Assembly: GCF_003846175.1 (NCBI RefSeq)
Contig: NZ_ML123044.1
Coordinates: 1,082,631 to 1,146,630 of the forward strand
Source of the DNA: Streptomyces sp. ADI95-17
GTDB lineage: Bacteria; Actinomycetota; Actinomycetes; Streptomycetales; Streptomycetaceae
Length of the DNA: 64,000 bases
Direction of reading: 5' to 3'
Of this stretch, positions 16,962 to 33,124 are shown in pieces. Below the pieces are notes generated by a model that ran no database searches, was not told the origin of the DNA, and saw only the letters and a list, made by a program, of their open reading frames with translations. The position numbers and the translations under genes are program-made. How positions within the stretch are numbered: the stretch's first letter is position 1; each line of letters starts with the position of its first letter.

Positions 16962-19900
16962 TGGGCGGGGGCGGGCAGGACCCGCGCATCGCCGTGGTCG
17001 GGATGGCCTTCCGGCTGCCGGGGGCCGACACCCCGGAGGACCTGTGGCGCATCATCCGCAACGGCGAGGACCGCTTCACCCGCTTCACGAAGGACGAGCT
17101 GAAGGCCGCGGGAGTCCCCGAGGAGCTGTACCGGCGCGAGGACTTCATCGGGGCCTCGGCCGTCCTGGACGACATCGCCGGGTTCGATGCCCGGCACTTC
17201 GGGATGAGTGCCCGCGAGGCCCGTCTGACCGACCCCCAGCACCGCCTGTTCCTGGAGTGCGCGCAGCACGCCCTGGAGAACGCCGGCTATCCCGACGAGC
17301 GGGACGGAAAGCGGATCGGGGTCTACGCCAGCACCGGCTACCACCTGTACAGCATGCAGTCCTATCTGCTCAACAACGTCCTGCCGAACGAGGACATCGC
17401 CGACTGGCTGGCCGGCATGCAGGTCCTGGTGGGCAACTACACCGACTTCAACGCGACCCGGGTCGCCCACCGGCTCGGTCTCACCGGCCCCGCCGTCAAC
17501 GTACAGACCGCCTGCTCCAGTTCGCTGGTGGGTGTGCACCTGGCCGCCCAGTCCCTGCTGCTTGACGAATGCGACATCGCGCTGGCCGGCGCCGGCGCCG
17601 TCCACGTCCCGCAGGTGCTCGGCTACCACTACGTCAAGGGCTCGATCCTCTCCAGGAGCGGCCGGCTCCGGGCGTTCGACGCGGCCGCGAACGGGACCGT
17701 CGGCGGCACCGGTGTCGTGGCCGTCGTACTGAAGCGGCTGAGCCGCGCGCTCGCGGACGGCGACACCGTGCACGGCGTCATCCGCGGCTGGGGCATCTGC
17801 AACGACGGCGCCGACAAGCAGGCGTTCGCGGCACCCAGTGCGCGGGGCCAGCAGAGCGCCGTACGCAGGGCGCTGGACCACGCGGGCGTCGGGGCGGACA
17901 CCATCGGGTATCTGGAGACCCACGGCACCGGCACCCTCAAGGGCGATCCCATCGAGCTGGAGGGGGCGGGCGCGGCGTACCGGCAGGACACGGACCGGAC
18001 CGGCTACTGCGCTCTCGGAGCCGTCAAGGCCAATATCGGGCACCTCGACGTGGCGTCCGGACTGGCTGGTCTCGTCAAGGCCCTGCTGGTGCTCAAGCAC
18101 GGGGTGATCCCGCCGATCGCGGGCTTCGCCGATCCCAATCCGCTGCTCGGGCTGGAGGACAGCCCGTTCTACGCACCCCGCGCCGCGCATCCGTGGCCCG
18201 AGAGCGGCACCCCCCGGCGGGCGGGTGTCACCTCGCTCGGGGTCGGCGGCACCAACGTCCACCTGATCCTCGAAGAAGCCCCCGAACCCGAGCCGCGTTC
18301 CGCCACCGCGGCCCCGCCGGACGTGCTCCTGGTCTCCGCGACGAGCCGGGAGGCGCTCGCCGACAACGTACGGTCCCTGCGCGACGTGCTCCGCAGGCGG
18401 ACCGCCCTGCCCCTGGCGGATCTCGTCACGACCGCCGCACTCGGGCGCTCGCACGGCCGGCACCGGATCGCGGTCCGGGCGGGCACACCGTCCACGCTGG
18501 CCGATGCCCTCGACGCCTGGCTCCGTGCCCCCGCACCGCTCGCGACCACCGCGGGCCCCGTGCCGCCGGGGGACGCACCCACCCGGGTGGTGTTCCAGTT
18601 CACCGGTCAGGGTTCGCTGCGCCCCGGAGCGGCGGCGGCCCTGTACGGGCGGTTTCCCGTCGTGCGTGAGGTCCTCGACGCGTGCGAGGCGTGGCATCGC
18701 CGTCTCACCGGCGAACCGATGCTGGCCGGGCTCCTCACCGAGGGGGCGGGCTCACCGGGGGCCGTCTGGCCGACCGCGACCGCGCAGCCGGCCCTGTTCG
18801 CCCTGCAGTGCGCCCTGGTCAGGCTGTGGGACGAGGCGGGCATCAGGCCCTGGGCCGTGACCGGCCACAGCGTCGGTGAGTACGCGGCGCTCTTCGCGGC
18901 CGGGGCCCTGTCGCTCGCGGACGGCCTGGAACTCAGCGCGCACCGCGGCCGGTTGATGCGGGATCGCTGCGCGCCGGGCGCCATGGTGGCGGTGGCGCTG
19001 GAGCGGGAGTCCGCCGCGGAGCTCGCCGCCTCGCACCCCGGCCTGGAGCTCGCCGTGAGCAACGGGGAACGCTCCCACGTGCTGGCGGGTCCCGTCGCGG
19101 GCGTGGACCGGATGTGCGCCGCGCTCGACGACCGGGGCACCCCGTACGAACGCCTCGCGGTGGACCGGGCCTTCCACACCGCTGCCACGGAGCCGATGCT
19201 CGACGCGTTCGCGACGGTACTGGCGAAGATCCCCTTCGCACCGGTACGGACCCGCTTCATCAGCTCTCTCGACGGCCGGACCCGGGAGCCCGGCTGGGTA
19301 CCGGACCCGGAGCACCTGGTCCGCCATGCCCGCGAGCCGGTGCGCTACGACGCGTCGCTGCGTGCCGTCGCCGGCGAACGGCCCGGCGTGCTCCTGGAGA
19401 TCGGTCCGCACACCACGCTCAGCAGCCTGGCCCGCCGCTCCCTGCCGGCGGTGCGGGCGGTTCCCTCCCTGCACCGGAACACCGGACTCACGGCACTCTT
19501 CGGCGCTGCGGCGGATCTGCACTGCGCGGGAGCGGATGTCCGCTGGGAGACGTTCCTGGCCGGCACCGGAGGGCGGCGCGTCCCGCTGCCCGGCTACCGC
19601 TTCCAGCACCGACAGCACTGGGTCGGGGCCCCACCCCGGCCCCTCGGACCCATTTCCCCGGCGAGAGAGGAACGCACCATGACGACAGAAGCGACGGAGA
19701 CCGGACCCCTGCTGGACAGCATCCTCGGTTTCCTCTCCGGAGCCTTCGGAGAGGACCTCACCTCGGTCCCGGCCGACACCCCGTTCTTCGATCTCGGTGC
19801 GGACTCGCTCCTCATGATCAATGTGCTCCGGGAGATCGAACAGGAGCACCACGTCAAGATCACGATGCGAGAGCTGTTCGACGAGACGGGAACGCCCCGG

Positions 19901-20259
19901 CTCCTCGCCGAACTCGTCGCTGCGCGGCTGCCCCGACAGCCCGCACGGCCCCAGCAGCCCCAACAGCCCAGGACCGTTCCCCGGCCGGCCGCCGCACCCG
20001 CACCCGCACCCGCACCCAGCCGACCGGCATCCGACAGCGCACCGCCTGTCCCCCACGCCGTCCCGCACGCCGTCGTCGCGGACACCGCCGTCGCGGACAC
20101 CGGCTTCGTCACCCGGCAGGAGCTGCGGGAACTGGCCCAACGGGTCCAGCAGCTGTCACAGATCCAGCTCCAGATGCTCACCCAGCTCTCCCGGATCTCC
20201 GATCTGCTCGCGCCCCGGAGCGACGCGACGGCGGCCCTGACGGACGACGAGGTGGTCCG

Positions 20260-20263
<4 letters not shown>
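16961..20263 (+). CDS. Type I polyketide synthase module KS-AT-ACP
   Basis: 1,100 residues. The ketosynthase (about 8-430) has the full triad: C185 in TACSSS, H321 in ETHGTGT and H361 in NIGH. The acyltransferase (about 540-870) has S637 in GHSVGEYAAL. Its later DRAFHTAA resembles the HAFH signature of malonyl-CoA-specific enzymes rather than YASH. The ACP (about 905-985) has S949 in LGADSLLM. No KR, DH or ER is present, so the beta-keto group stays for the downstream aminotransferase. There is no loading domain, so the starter must come from elsewhere. After a Pro/Ala/Gln linker, a C-terminal heptad-like helix (about 1040-1080, RQELRELAQRVQQLSQIQLQ) is a likely docking element to the next protein. 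Start and stop overlap both neighbours. Confidence 0.95.
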
Positions 20264-27615
<7,352 letters not shown>

Positions 27616-27621
27616 CCGGCC

Positions 27622-27660
27622 CCGCGGTCGGTCACGTGCCCGACACGTGACCGACCGCGG
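27622..27660 (+). terminator. Strong hairpin ending the PKS/NRPS operon
   Basis: CCGCGGTCGGTCACGTG (27622-27638) pairs perfectly over 17 bases with 27644-27660, leaving the loop CCCGA. It begins seven bases after the megaenzyme stop codon and has no T tract. Confidence 0.8.
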
Positions 27661-27680
27661 CCGGGAACGGGCGGAAGCCC

Positions 27681-27721
27681 CGGACCGGGACCGGCGCAGG
27701 CAGTGCGCCGGCCCCGGTCCG
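27681..27721 (-). terminator. Second hairpin, probably for the convergent gene
   Basis: CGGACCGGG and CCGGCGCA (27681-27698) pair with TGCGCCGG and CCCGGTCCG (27704-27721), with one mismatch between the two blocks and a five-base loop. It lies 18 bases beyond the stop of the gene ending at 27740, so it fits that gene, and together with the 27622 hairpin it insulates the convergent pair. Confidence 0.6.
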
Positions 27722-27739
27722 CCGCACCGGCCGCACCGG

Positions 27740-28327
27740 TCAGGTCCGGGGCCGCTCGTCCGGATCACGTCGCGCCCGCCGCGAGACCGCGGCGCGCAGT
27801 ACCCGCTGCCCCTCGGCCGAGGCCTCCAGCACCTGGCGCAGTCCGGCACCCGCCGACGCGGCGTCCGCGGTCGCGGCCAGCGTCTCCAGGATCCGGATCT
27901 GCCGGCGCAGCTCCCCGGCGGGCAACGGGTCCGCCCCGTCCGGACCGCCCGCGCGCCGTCGTCGCGCCGTCTCCGTACCGGCGCCCGGCGCCGTGTCCGG
28001 GTCGAGGTGGACCTCCAGGGCCAGCAGTGAGCAGGCGTCGGCCCACTCCCGCAGCTCCGGAGCCGCCCGGTCCGCGGGCGCCTCGCCCAGCAGCTTCCGG
28101 ATCCGCGGGGCGGCGCCCTCCTCGCCGGCCGCGGCGTCCAGCGCCGCGCGGACCTCCGCGAGACGCTCCGGCCAGGCCGCCGCGTCCGCGCACCCCGCCC
28201 AGAGCGGACGGAGCGGATCCGGGTCCGCTCCGTCCACGGGCTGCGGCAGGCAGCGGTCGAGGCAGGCGACCGCGCTCGCGGCGAGCCCGCGCTCGTCGGC
28301 GGCGGCGATCAGTTCCAGCAGGCTCAT
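27740..28327 (-). CDS. Uncharacterised helical protein
   Basis: 195 residues from the ATG at 28327, preceded by GGGAG. It is Ala/Leu/Arg/Glu-rich and predicted to be almost wholly helical and soluble (LLELIAAADERGLAASAVACLDRCLPQP at the start). No enzyme motif, signal peptide or membrane segment is visible and I do not recognise the family. The clean start site and frame-appropriate third-position GC support a real gene. Its position at the right edge of the accessory block suggests it is the first core gene there. Confidence 0.65.
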   Translation of the reverse strand: MSLLELIAAADERGLAASAVACLDRCLPQPVDGADPDPLRPLWAGCADAAAWPERLAEVRAALDAAAGEEGAAPRIRKLLGEAPADRAAPELREWADACSLLALEVHLDPDTAPGAGTETARRRRAGGPDGADPLPAGELRRQIRILETLAATADAASAGAGLRQVLEASAEGQRVLRAAVSRRARRDPDERPRT

Positions 28328-28445
28328 CGGCGTCTCCCGTCGGCACGCCCCCGTGCGCACGCGCATGGGGACGAGGCGCTTCCTGTTACCGCTTTCAGCG
28401 CCGAATGGCTCAAAACCGTCACTACGGAAGGCCGAATAGCTTCGC

Positions 28446-29285
28446 TCAGTGGGCGCGGCCCCAGTCCGCGCGCCCCGGTACGCCCGGAGTACCCAGCGGA
28501 TACGTGCCGAGGGCCGCCCGCTCCCCCTGCATCCGGGTCAGTGCGCGGACGAACAGGACGGCGAACACCGCGGCCACGATGTCGAGGGCGTCGCTCCCCA
28601 TCACCAGGGCCGTCGTGTCGAGGATCTCCTGCGGCTGCGCGGCCTTCCAGGACTGCCGGGTCGCGTACTGGGAGACGACCAGCGAGACGACCCAGAACCC
28701 CCACCACAGGTTCATCACGGTGGCCGGGACGGTGCGCCAGCTGCCGTCGGTGTTCGTCTGGGCGCTCGCGGTCCAGATACCGCCCGCGATCCGGCGCGGC
28801 AGCACCAGGTTGGCGATCGGGACGAACCAGGCGCCGATGGACCAGCCGGGCCTCATCGGCTGCATGCTCGGGTCGAACACCTCGGCGTTGAGCCGTACCC
28901 GCCGGAACCAGATGATGAAGACGACCCCGGTGGCCAGGCTCACGAGGGTCTGCAGCACCCCCGCCGTCGCGTACAGATTGTCCGCGAGGCTCGCCGCCGC
29001 GTCGTCGTACGCGGCGAAGTCGTTCTCCAGCCCGGCCGCGACGACGCGGCGGGTGTTCTGGCCCGCCGCCACGGCGAGCACATCAGCCACGGCGACGAGC
29101 GTCAGCAGTACGACGACGGCCTTCGCGAGCCCCTCGGGCGAACGCAGGTACTGCTGCGGAGCGATGAAGGCCGGGGGCATCGGGGCCGGTGGCATCGGGG
29201 CGGCCGCCCCGGCCGGGCCGGCGCAGAGCAGGCAGCGTCCGTCGTCGGTGACCGGCGGTCTGAGACGGCAGGTGGAGCAGAGCAT
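28446..29285 (-). CDS. DUF4328-type membrane protein with N-terminal zinc-ribbon-like motif
   Basis: 279 residues from the ATG at 29285 (MLCSTCRLRPP). The first 25 residues carry CSTC and CLLC, a possible zinc ribbon. A Pro/Met-rich linker follows, then at least five hydrophobic segments. The block FIIWFRRVRLNAEV plus MRPGWSIGAWFVPIANLVLPRRI is the signature I associate with DUF4328. Function unknown; integral membrane. It is separate from the gene at 27740 (about 118 bases apart), but both run in the same direction. Confidence 0.8.
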   Translation of the reverse strand: MLCSTCRLRPPVTDDGRCLLCAGPAGAAAPMPPAPMPPAFIAPQQYLRSPEGLAKAVVVLLTLVAVADVLAVAAGQNTRRVVAAGLENDFAAYDDAAASLADNLYATAGVLQTLVSLATGVVFIIWFRRVRLNAEVFDPSMQPMRPGWSIGAWFVPIANLVLPRRIAGGIWTASAQTNTDGSWRTVPATVMNLWWGFWVVSLVVSQYATRQSWKAAQPQEILDTTALVMGSDALDIVAAVFAVLFVRALTRMQGERAALGTYPLGTPGVPGRADWGRAH

Positions 29286-29460
29286 GAAGCGGAACCCCCC
29301 AAGGTTCTGAGCCCGAACGCGAGAACGCGCGGCCCTCCCCGGACCGCGCGGCATCCGGAACCTAACCCCCCGCCTCCCGGCTGTCCACGAGGAATCCGGC
29401 CCGGCACCACCCGGCGGCCCGCCCCTCCGCCCGGCCCGGCACCACCCGGCGCCCCGCCGC

Positions 29461-29580
29461 CCGGCCCACCTCAGCCCGTCCCCCCCGCCGCTCGGCCCAC
29501 CTCAGCCCGTCCCCCCGCCGCTCGGCCCACCTCAGCCCGTCCCCCCGCCGCTCGGCCCACCTCAGCCCGTCCCGTCCACT
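29461..29580. repeat. 30-bp minisatellite at 3' end of GH20 gene
   Basis: About four copies of a 30-base unit, CTCGGCCCACCTCAGCCCGT plus CCCCCCGCCG, with clean copies starting at 29491 and 29521 and partial ones on both sides. On the minus strand each unit contains GACGGGCTGAGG, which repeats the last codons and the TGA stop of the GH20 gene. It therefore looks like amplification of the gene's own end. Confidence 0.8.
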
Positions 29581-29589
29581 CCGCCCCGC

Positions 29590-31197
29590 TCAGCCCGTCC
29601 CGTCGATCCGCGCTGCCAGTGCCCGGAACGCGTCCCAGCTCAGCGCCGGCCTGCCCGGGGCCCACAGCTTCTGGGCGGTCGCGCGCAGCGGCATCCGGAT
29701 GCCCTGCGCCACCTGCGCCGGGGTCTGTGCCTGCGGGAGGTCGCCCCAGACCGCGAACCGGCCACCGAGGATCTGGCCGGAGTAGCGCGCCGGGACCGGC
29801 TCGGTGCCGCGCAGCACGAGCGGGGTCCACTGCTCGTAGATCCGCTTGCCCGTGGGGTAGACGAACTGGTTGGGCTGGCCGAGCACGTAATAGAGGAACT
29901 CGTCGTTGAGGTTCACCACGCGCCGCCCCTCGCGCAGGTACTCCTCCGGCTCCCGGGCGCCGTACTCCTTGCCCGTCCAGTACTCCACCTCGATGTCCTT
30001 GTCGGCGTGCACGGTCCCGTCGCGGAAGAAGCCGTCGTTCCACGCCTTGGGCCGCTTGCCGTGCGGGCGCACCACCGCCGCGCGGTCGTTCAGCCAGCCG
30101 GTCGTCAGGTCCTTGATGCTCGCCTGCGCCCCGTACTTCTGCTGGGCGGCGCGTTGCAGCTGGGGGTACGAGGCGGCCGGGTTCCGCGCCATCAGCGCGA
30201 GGTACTCGTCGGCGCCCAGGTGCCAGTACGCGCCGCCGAACAGCTCGGTGAACTCGCCGAGGAGTTCGTCGACGAGCTTGGCCGAGCCCGGGTCGGAGAT
30301 GTCGAGCGACCCGGGCGAGCGGGTGCCCGACACATTGCGCAGCTGGAGGTCGGGGTGGGCCCGCAGCACCGCGCCGAGGTGGCCCGGGGAGTCGATCTCC
30401 GGGACGACCTCGATGTGCAGCCGGTTCGCGAGGCCGACGATCGACCGCACCTCGGCCTGGGTGAGGTGCTGCGGCGACACCACCTCGGGGTGGGTGCGGG
30501 ACTCGATACGGAAGGCCTGGTCGTCGGAGAAGTGCAGGCCGAGCTGGTTGAGCTTGAGGTCGGCCATCTCGCGCAGCCGGTCCTCGATCCAGGCGGCGGT
30601 GTAGTGCTTGCGCGCGATGTCGAGGTTGAGGCCGCGCTGCGGCCGGTCGGGGCGGTCGCGCACCTCGCCCTCCGGCATCACGCCGTCGGCGCGCACCGAC
30701 TGCTTCAGGGTGCGGGTCCCGTGGAAGACCCCGGCCTGGTCCGGCCCGCCGATGGTGACCCGTCCGTCGTGGACGTCGAGGGTGTACGACTCGGGGGTGC
30801 CCTTGCCCGGGGCGAGGGCCAGCTCCACGTCGCCCGTGCGGGCGGGGACCTCGCCCCGGTAATGGATCTTCAGCTCCTGGGCGAGCAGTTGCCCCTCGTC
30901 GGCGAGCGTCCCGCTGCCGCGGGCCACGACGACCCCGCTGTCCGGGCCGGGGCGCCAGCCGGGGCCGCGGGCCGCGATGTGCTCGCGTACCGCTGGGATG
31001 GTGCGCGGGGCGGTGGAGAGCGGGTAGCTCCGGGTCGGCGAGGGGGCGGCCGAGGAGGGCGCGGGGGTGCGGGCGTTCGACGACTGTCCGGCGAGCCCGC
31101 TGTCGGAGCCTTCCGGCCAGACGACCACGGCGATCGTCGCGGCGGCCGCCGCGGTGAGAACCGCACCGGCCACGAGAGCGCCTCGTGAGGGCGACAT
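29590..31197 (-). CDS. Secreted or anchored beta-N-acetylhexosaminidase (GH20)
   Basis: 535 residues from the ATG at 31197, with GGAGG upstream. An N-terminal hydrophobic segment (residues 6-27) acts as signal or anchor, then a Ser/Pro/Thr linker. A GH20b-like domain (about 70-185) precedes the GH20 barrel (about 185-520). The barrel starts RGLNLDIARKHY and carries the catalytic pair in HLGADEY; family members use this Asp-Glu with substrate-assisted catalysis to remove terminal N-acetylhexosamine from chitin or cell-wall fragments. WNDGFF and VWGDLP line the active site in the family. Likely extracellular amino-sugar scavenging. A minisatellite follows the stop codon. Confidence 0.9.
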   Translation of the reverse strand: MSPSRGALVAGAVLTAAAAATIAVVVWPEGSDSGLAGQSSNARTPAPSSAAPSPTRSYPLSTAPRTIPAVREHIAARGPGWRPGPDSGVVVARGSGTLADEGQLLAQELKIHYRGEVPARTGDVELALAPGKGTPESYTLDVHDGRVTIGGPDQAGVFHGTRTLKQSVRADGVMPEGEVRDRPDRPQRGLNLDIARKHYTAAWIEDRLREMADLKLNQLGLHFSDDQAFRIESRTHPEVVSPQHLTQAEVRSIVGLANRLHIEVVPEIDSPGHLGAVLRAHPDLQLRNVSGTRSPGSLDISDPGSAKLVDELLGEFTELFGGAYWHLGADEYLALMARNPAASYPQLQRAAQQKYGAQASIKDLTTGWLNDRAAVVRPHGKRPKAWNDGFFRDGTVHADKDIEVEYWTGKEYGAREPEEYLREGRRVVNLNDEFLYYVLGQPNQFVYPTGKRIYEQWTPLVLRGTEPVPARYSGQILGGRFAVWGDLPQAQTPAQVAQGIRMPLRATAQKLWAPGRPALSWDAFRALAARIDGTG

Positions 31198-31453
31198 CGT
31201 TCAGAAACCTCCGTCATTTACGGAAAACGAGGCAGAATCAGGGAGACAGCCGGGCATTCTCCTTGGAATACGGTTCGTCAGGCGATCCGAAACTCTCCCG
31301 TCCGGGTGAAGTTCGCGCATCTGTCGGACGTCCGTTGCCCCGCCTGGCTAGCTTTGAGGCACATTCGTCTCTCCCTTCACCCTGCATCTGCCTGGTCTCT
31401 CCGGCCGCTTCCCTCTCCAGGGTCACAGATGCCGTTGATCCGAGGAGCCCACG

Positions 31454-32026
31454 CTGACCAGGTCCAGCGAGTCCCGCGCCGGCCTCCCGGAGCAACTGTG
31501 CCAACCGGCCACCCGGACGGCCGTACCCGTCCAGAACTCCGCCGCCGAGCAGGCCCAGGTCCGTGTCCCGGGCCTCGACCGCTTCAACGCCGCGCCGTCC
31601 GCCGAGGCGGAGGCCGCCCTGCTGGAGTGCTGCGGCAGTCGCCGCTGGGCGCAGCGGCTGGCCGCCCACCGTCCCTTTCCCGATGTGGACTCGCTGCTGG
31701 CCGCGGCCGACGAGGCGGGCTACGACCTGGCCCCGGCGGATCTCTCCGAGGCGCTCACCGCCGAGGTCTCCCCCGGCCTGCACCACGCCGCTCCGCACTC
31801 CGCCCATCTGGCGCTGCAGGCCGCGCACGCCGCGTACGAGTCGCGTTTCGGCCATGTCTTCGTGATCTGTCTGGACGGCTTCGCCCCGGCCGAGCAGCCG
31901 GACCAGGTGCTCGCCGGGATCCGGGCCAGGCTGGCGCACGAACCCGACCAGGAGCGGGTGGTGACCGCGGAGGAGATGCGGCGACTCGCCCGGGGCCGCA
32001 TCATCGAGCTGGTATCGGGTTCATAA
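31454..32026 (+). CDS. OHCU decarboxylase-like protein with apparent CTG start
   Basis: The conserved part runs LDRFNAAPSAEAEAALLECC...WAQRLAAHRPFPDVDSL and ends AAYESRFGHVFVICLDG...RGRIIELVSGS, matching the 2-oxo-4-hydroxy-4-carboxy-5-ureidoimidazoline decarboxylase family of uric acid breakdown. The frame opens after a TGA at 31436. The only start consistent with the conserved N-terminus and a ribosome-binding site (GAGGAG at 31442-31447) is CTG at 31454, giving 190 residues. A GTG at 31685 would cut off a third of the domain. The HPRIG motif bearing the catalytic histidine is replaced by TAEVSPGLHH, so activity is doubtful. No other purine-catabolism gene is nearby. Confidence 0.7.
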   Translation: MTRSSESRAGLPEQLCQPATRTAVPVQNSAAEQAQVRVPGLDRFNAAPSAEAEAALLECCGSRRWAQRLAAHRPFPDVDSLLAAADEAGYDLAPADLSEALTAEVSPGLHHAAPHSAHLALQAAHAAYESRFGHVFVICLDGFAPAEQPDQVLAGIRARLAHEPDQERVVTAEEMRRLARGRIIELVSGS

Positions 32027-32232
32027 CGGAACGGGCTCGGTGAGGGCGGCCGACAGCCCTTTCTAGCCCGTCCGTGCCTGTTTGATTGCCACTTTGATCA
32101 CACCGCGGGCCCCCGCGCGAACGAACCGACAAACCGTCGCTACGATGGCCGGGGCCGGTGGACCGTACCCGGCCGGGTCAGACCGACAGTCAAGCCGGCC
32201 GGCCCCAATCCCCGCTCCCGGAGGGTTCTTCC

Positions 32233-32613
32233 GTGCCGGCTGGAACGCTGTACCGCGGCCGGGAAGGCATGTGGTCCTGGGTGGCTCATCGAGTCACCGG
32301 TGTCCTCATTTTCTTCTTCCTGTTCGTACACGTCCTGGACACCGCTCTCGTCCGCGTCTCCCCCGAGGCCTACGACGACGTCGTGGCCACGTACAAGACG
32401 CCGATCGTCGCGCTCCTCGAATACGGCCTGGTGGCCGCGATTCTCTTCCACGCGCTGAACGGTCTCCGTATCGTCGCCGTGGACTTCTGGGCCAAGGGCC
32501 CGCGCTACCAGAAGCAGATGCTCTGGTCGGTCGTGGGCATCTGGGTCGTGCTGATGGTCGGGGCGCTGTACCCGGTCCTCGGCCACGCCGTACGCGAAGT
32601 ATTCGGGAGCTGA
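32233..32613 (+). CDS. sdhC: Succinate dehydrogenase cytochrome b subunit
   Basis: 126 residues from the GTG at 32233, with GGAGGG seven bases upstream. Three membrane segments are visible. WSWVAHRVTGVLIF (quinone-site region, as in SHRxTG motifs) and LFHALNGLRIV (haem-ligand histidine) are typical of SdhC. It anchors the dehydrogenase in the membrane and passes electrons to menaquinone. First gene of sdhCDAB; sdhD starts six bases after its stop codon. A TACGAT at 32141-32146 could be the -10 element. Confidence 0.94.
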   Translation: MPAGTLYRGREGMWSWVAHRVTGVLIFFFLFVHVLDTALVRVSPEAYDDVVATYKTPIVALLEYGLVAAILFHALNGLRIVAVDFWAKGPRYQKQMLWSVVGIWVVLMVGALYPVLGHAVREVFGS

Positions 32614-32618
32614 GGCCA

Positions 32619-33095
32619 ATGTCCACCGAGTCCTCCGCCGCGATCGGCTCCGTCGAGGGCGTCAGCCTCTACGACGTAGACAACCCGGCCCCGGTCATCG
32701 AGCCGCCGCGCAAGCGGACCGGCAAGACCCCCAAGGGTTCGCGCACCAACTTCGAGATGTACGCCTGGCTCTTCATGCGCCTGTCGGGCATCGTCCTGGT
32801 CGTCCTGGTCCTGGGCCACCTGCTGATCCAGCTGGTGCTGGACGGCGGCGTCTCCAAGATCGGCTTCGCCTTCGTGGCCGGCCGCTGGGCCTCGCCGTTC
32901 TGGCAGCTCTGGGACCTCGGGATGCTGTGGCTGGCCATGCTGCACGGCGCCAATGGTCTCCGTACGGTCATCAACGACTACGCCGAGCGGGAGAACACCC
33001 GCTTCTGGCTGAAGATGCTGCTGTACACCGCCACGGTGTTCACCGTCCTGCTGGGCACGCTGGTGATCTTCACCTTCGACCCGAACATCCGCTAG
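32619..33095 (+). CDS. sdhD: Succinate dehydrogenase hydrophobic anchor subunit
   Basis: 158 residues. An acidic, Pro/Lys-rich N-terminal tail of about 40 residues comes before three membrane segments. MYAWLFMRLSGIVLVVLVLG and MLHGANGLRTVINDY carry the family's conserved Arg-Ser region and haem-ligand His. It lies between sdhC and sdhA with short gaps (5 and 29 bases). Confidence 0.93.
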   Translation: MSTESSAAIGSVEGVSLYDVDNPAPVIEPPRKRTGKTPKGSRTNFEMYAWLFMRLSGIVLVVLVLGHLLIQLVLDGGVSKIGFAFVAGRWASPFWQLWDLGMLWLAMLHGANGLRTVINDYAERENTRFWLKMLLYTATVFTVLLGTLVIFTFDPNIR

Positions 33096-33124
33096 GCGCC
33101 GGGCCAGAGGGACCAGAGGAAATC

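Noticed and set aside
29461..29580. Possible CRISPR array
   Set aside because: Units are directly adjoining 30-bp copies without unique spacers; it is a minisatellite.
31685..32026. GTG at 31685 as start of the OHCU-like gene
   Set aside because: It would delete the conserved LDRFNAA...WAQRLAAHRPFPDVD region and has no ribosome-binding site.
32080..32096. Direct TTTGAT repeats upstream of sdhC as a regulator site
   Set aside because: Two short hexamers at this spacing are too weak to support a call.
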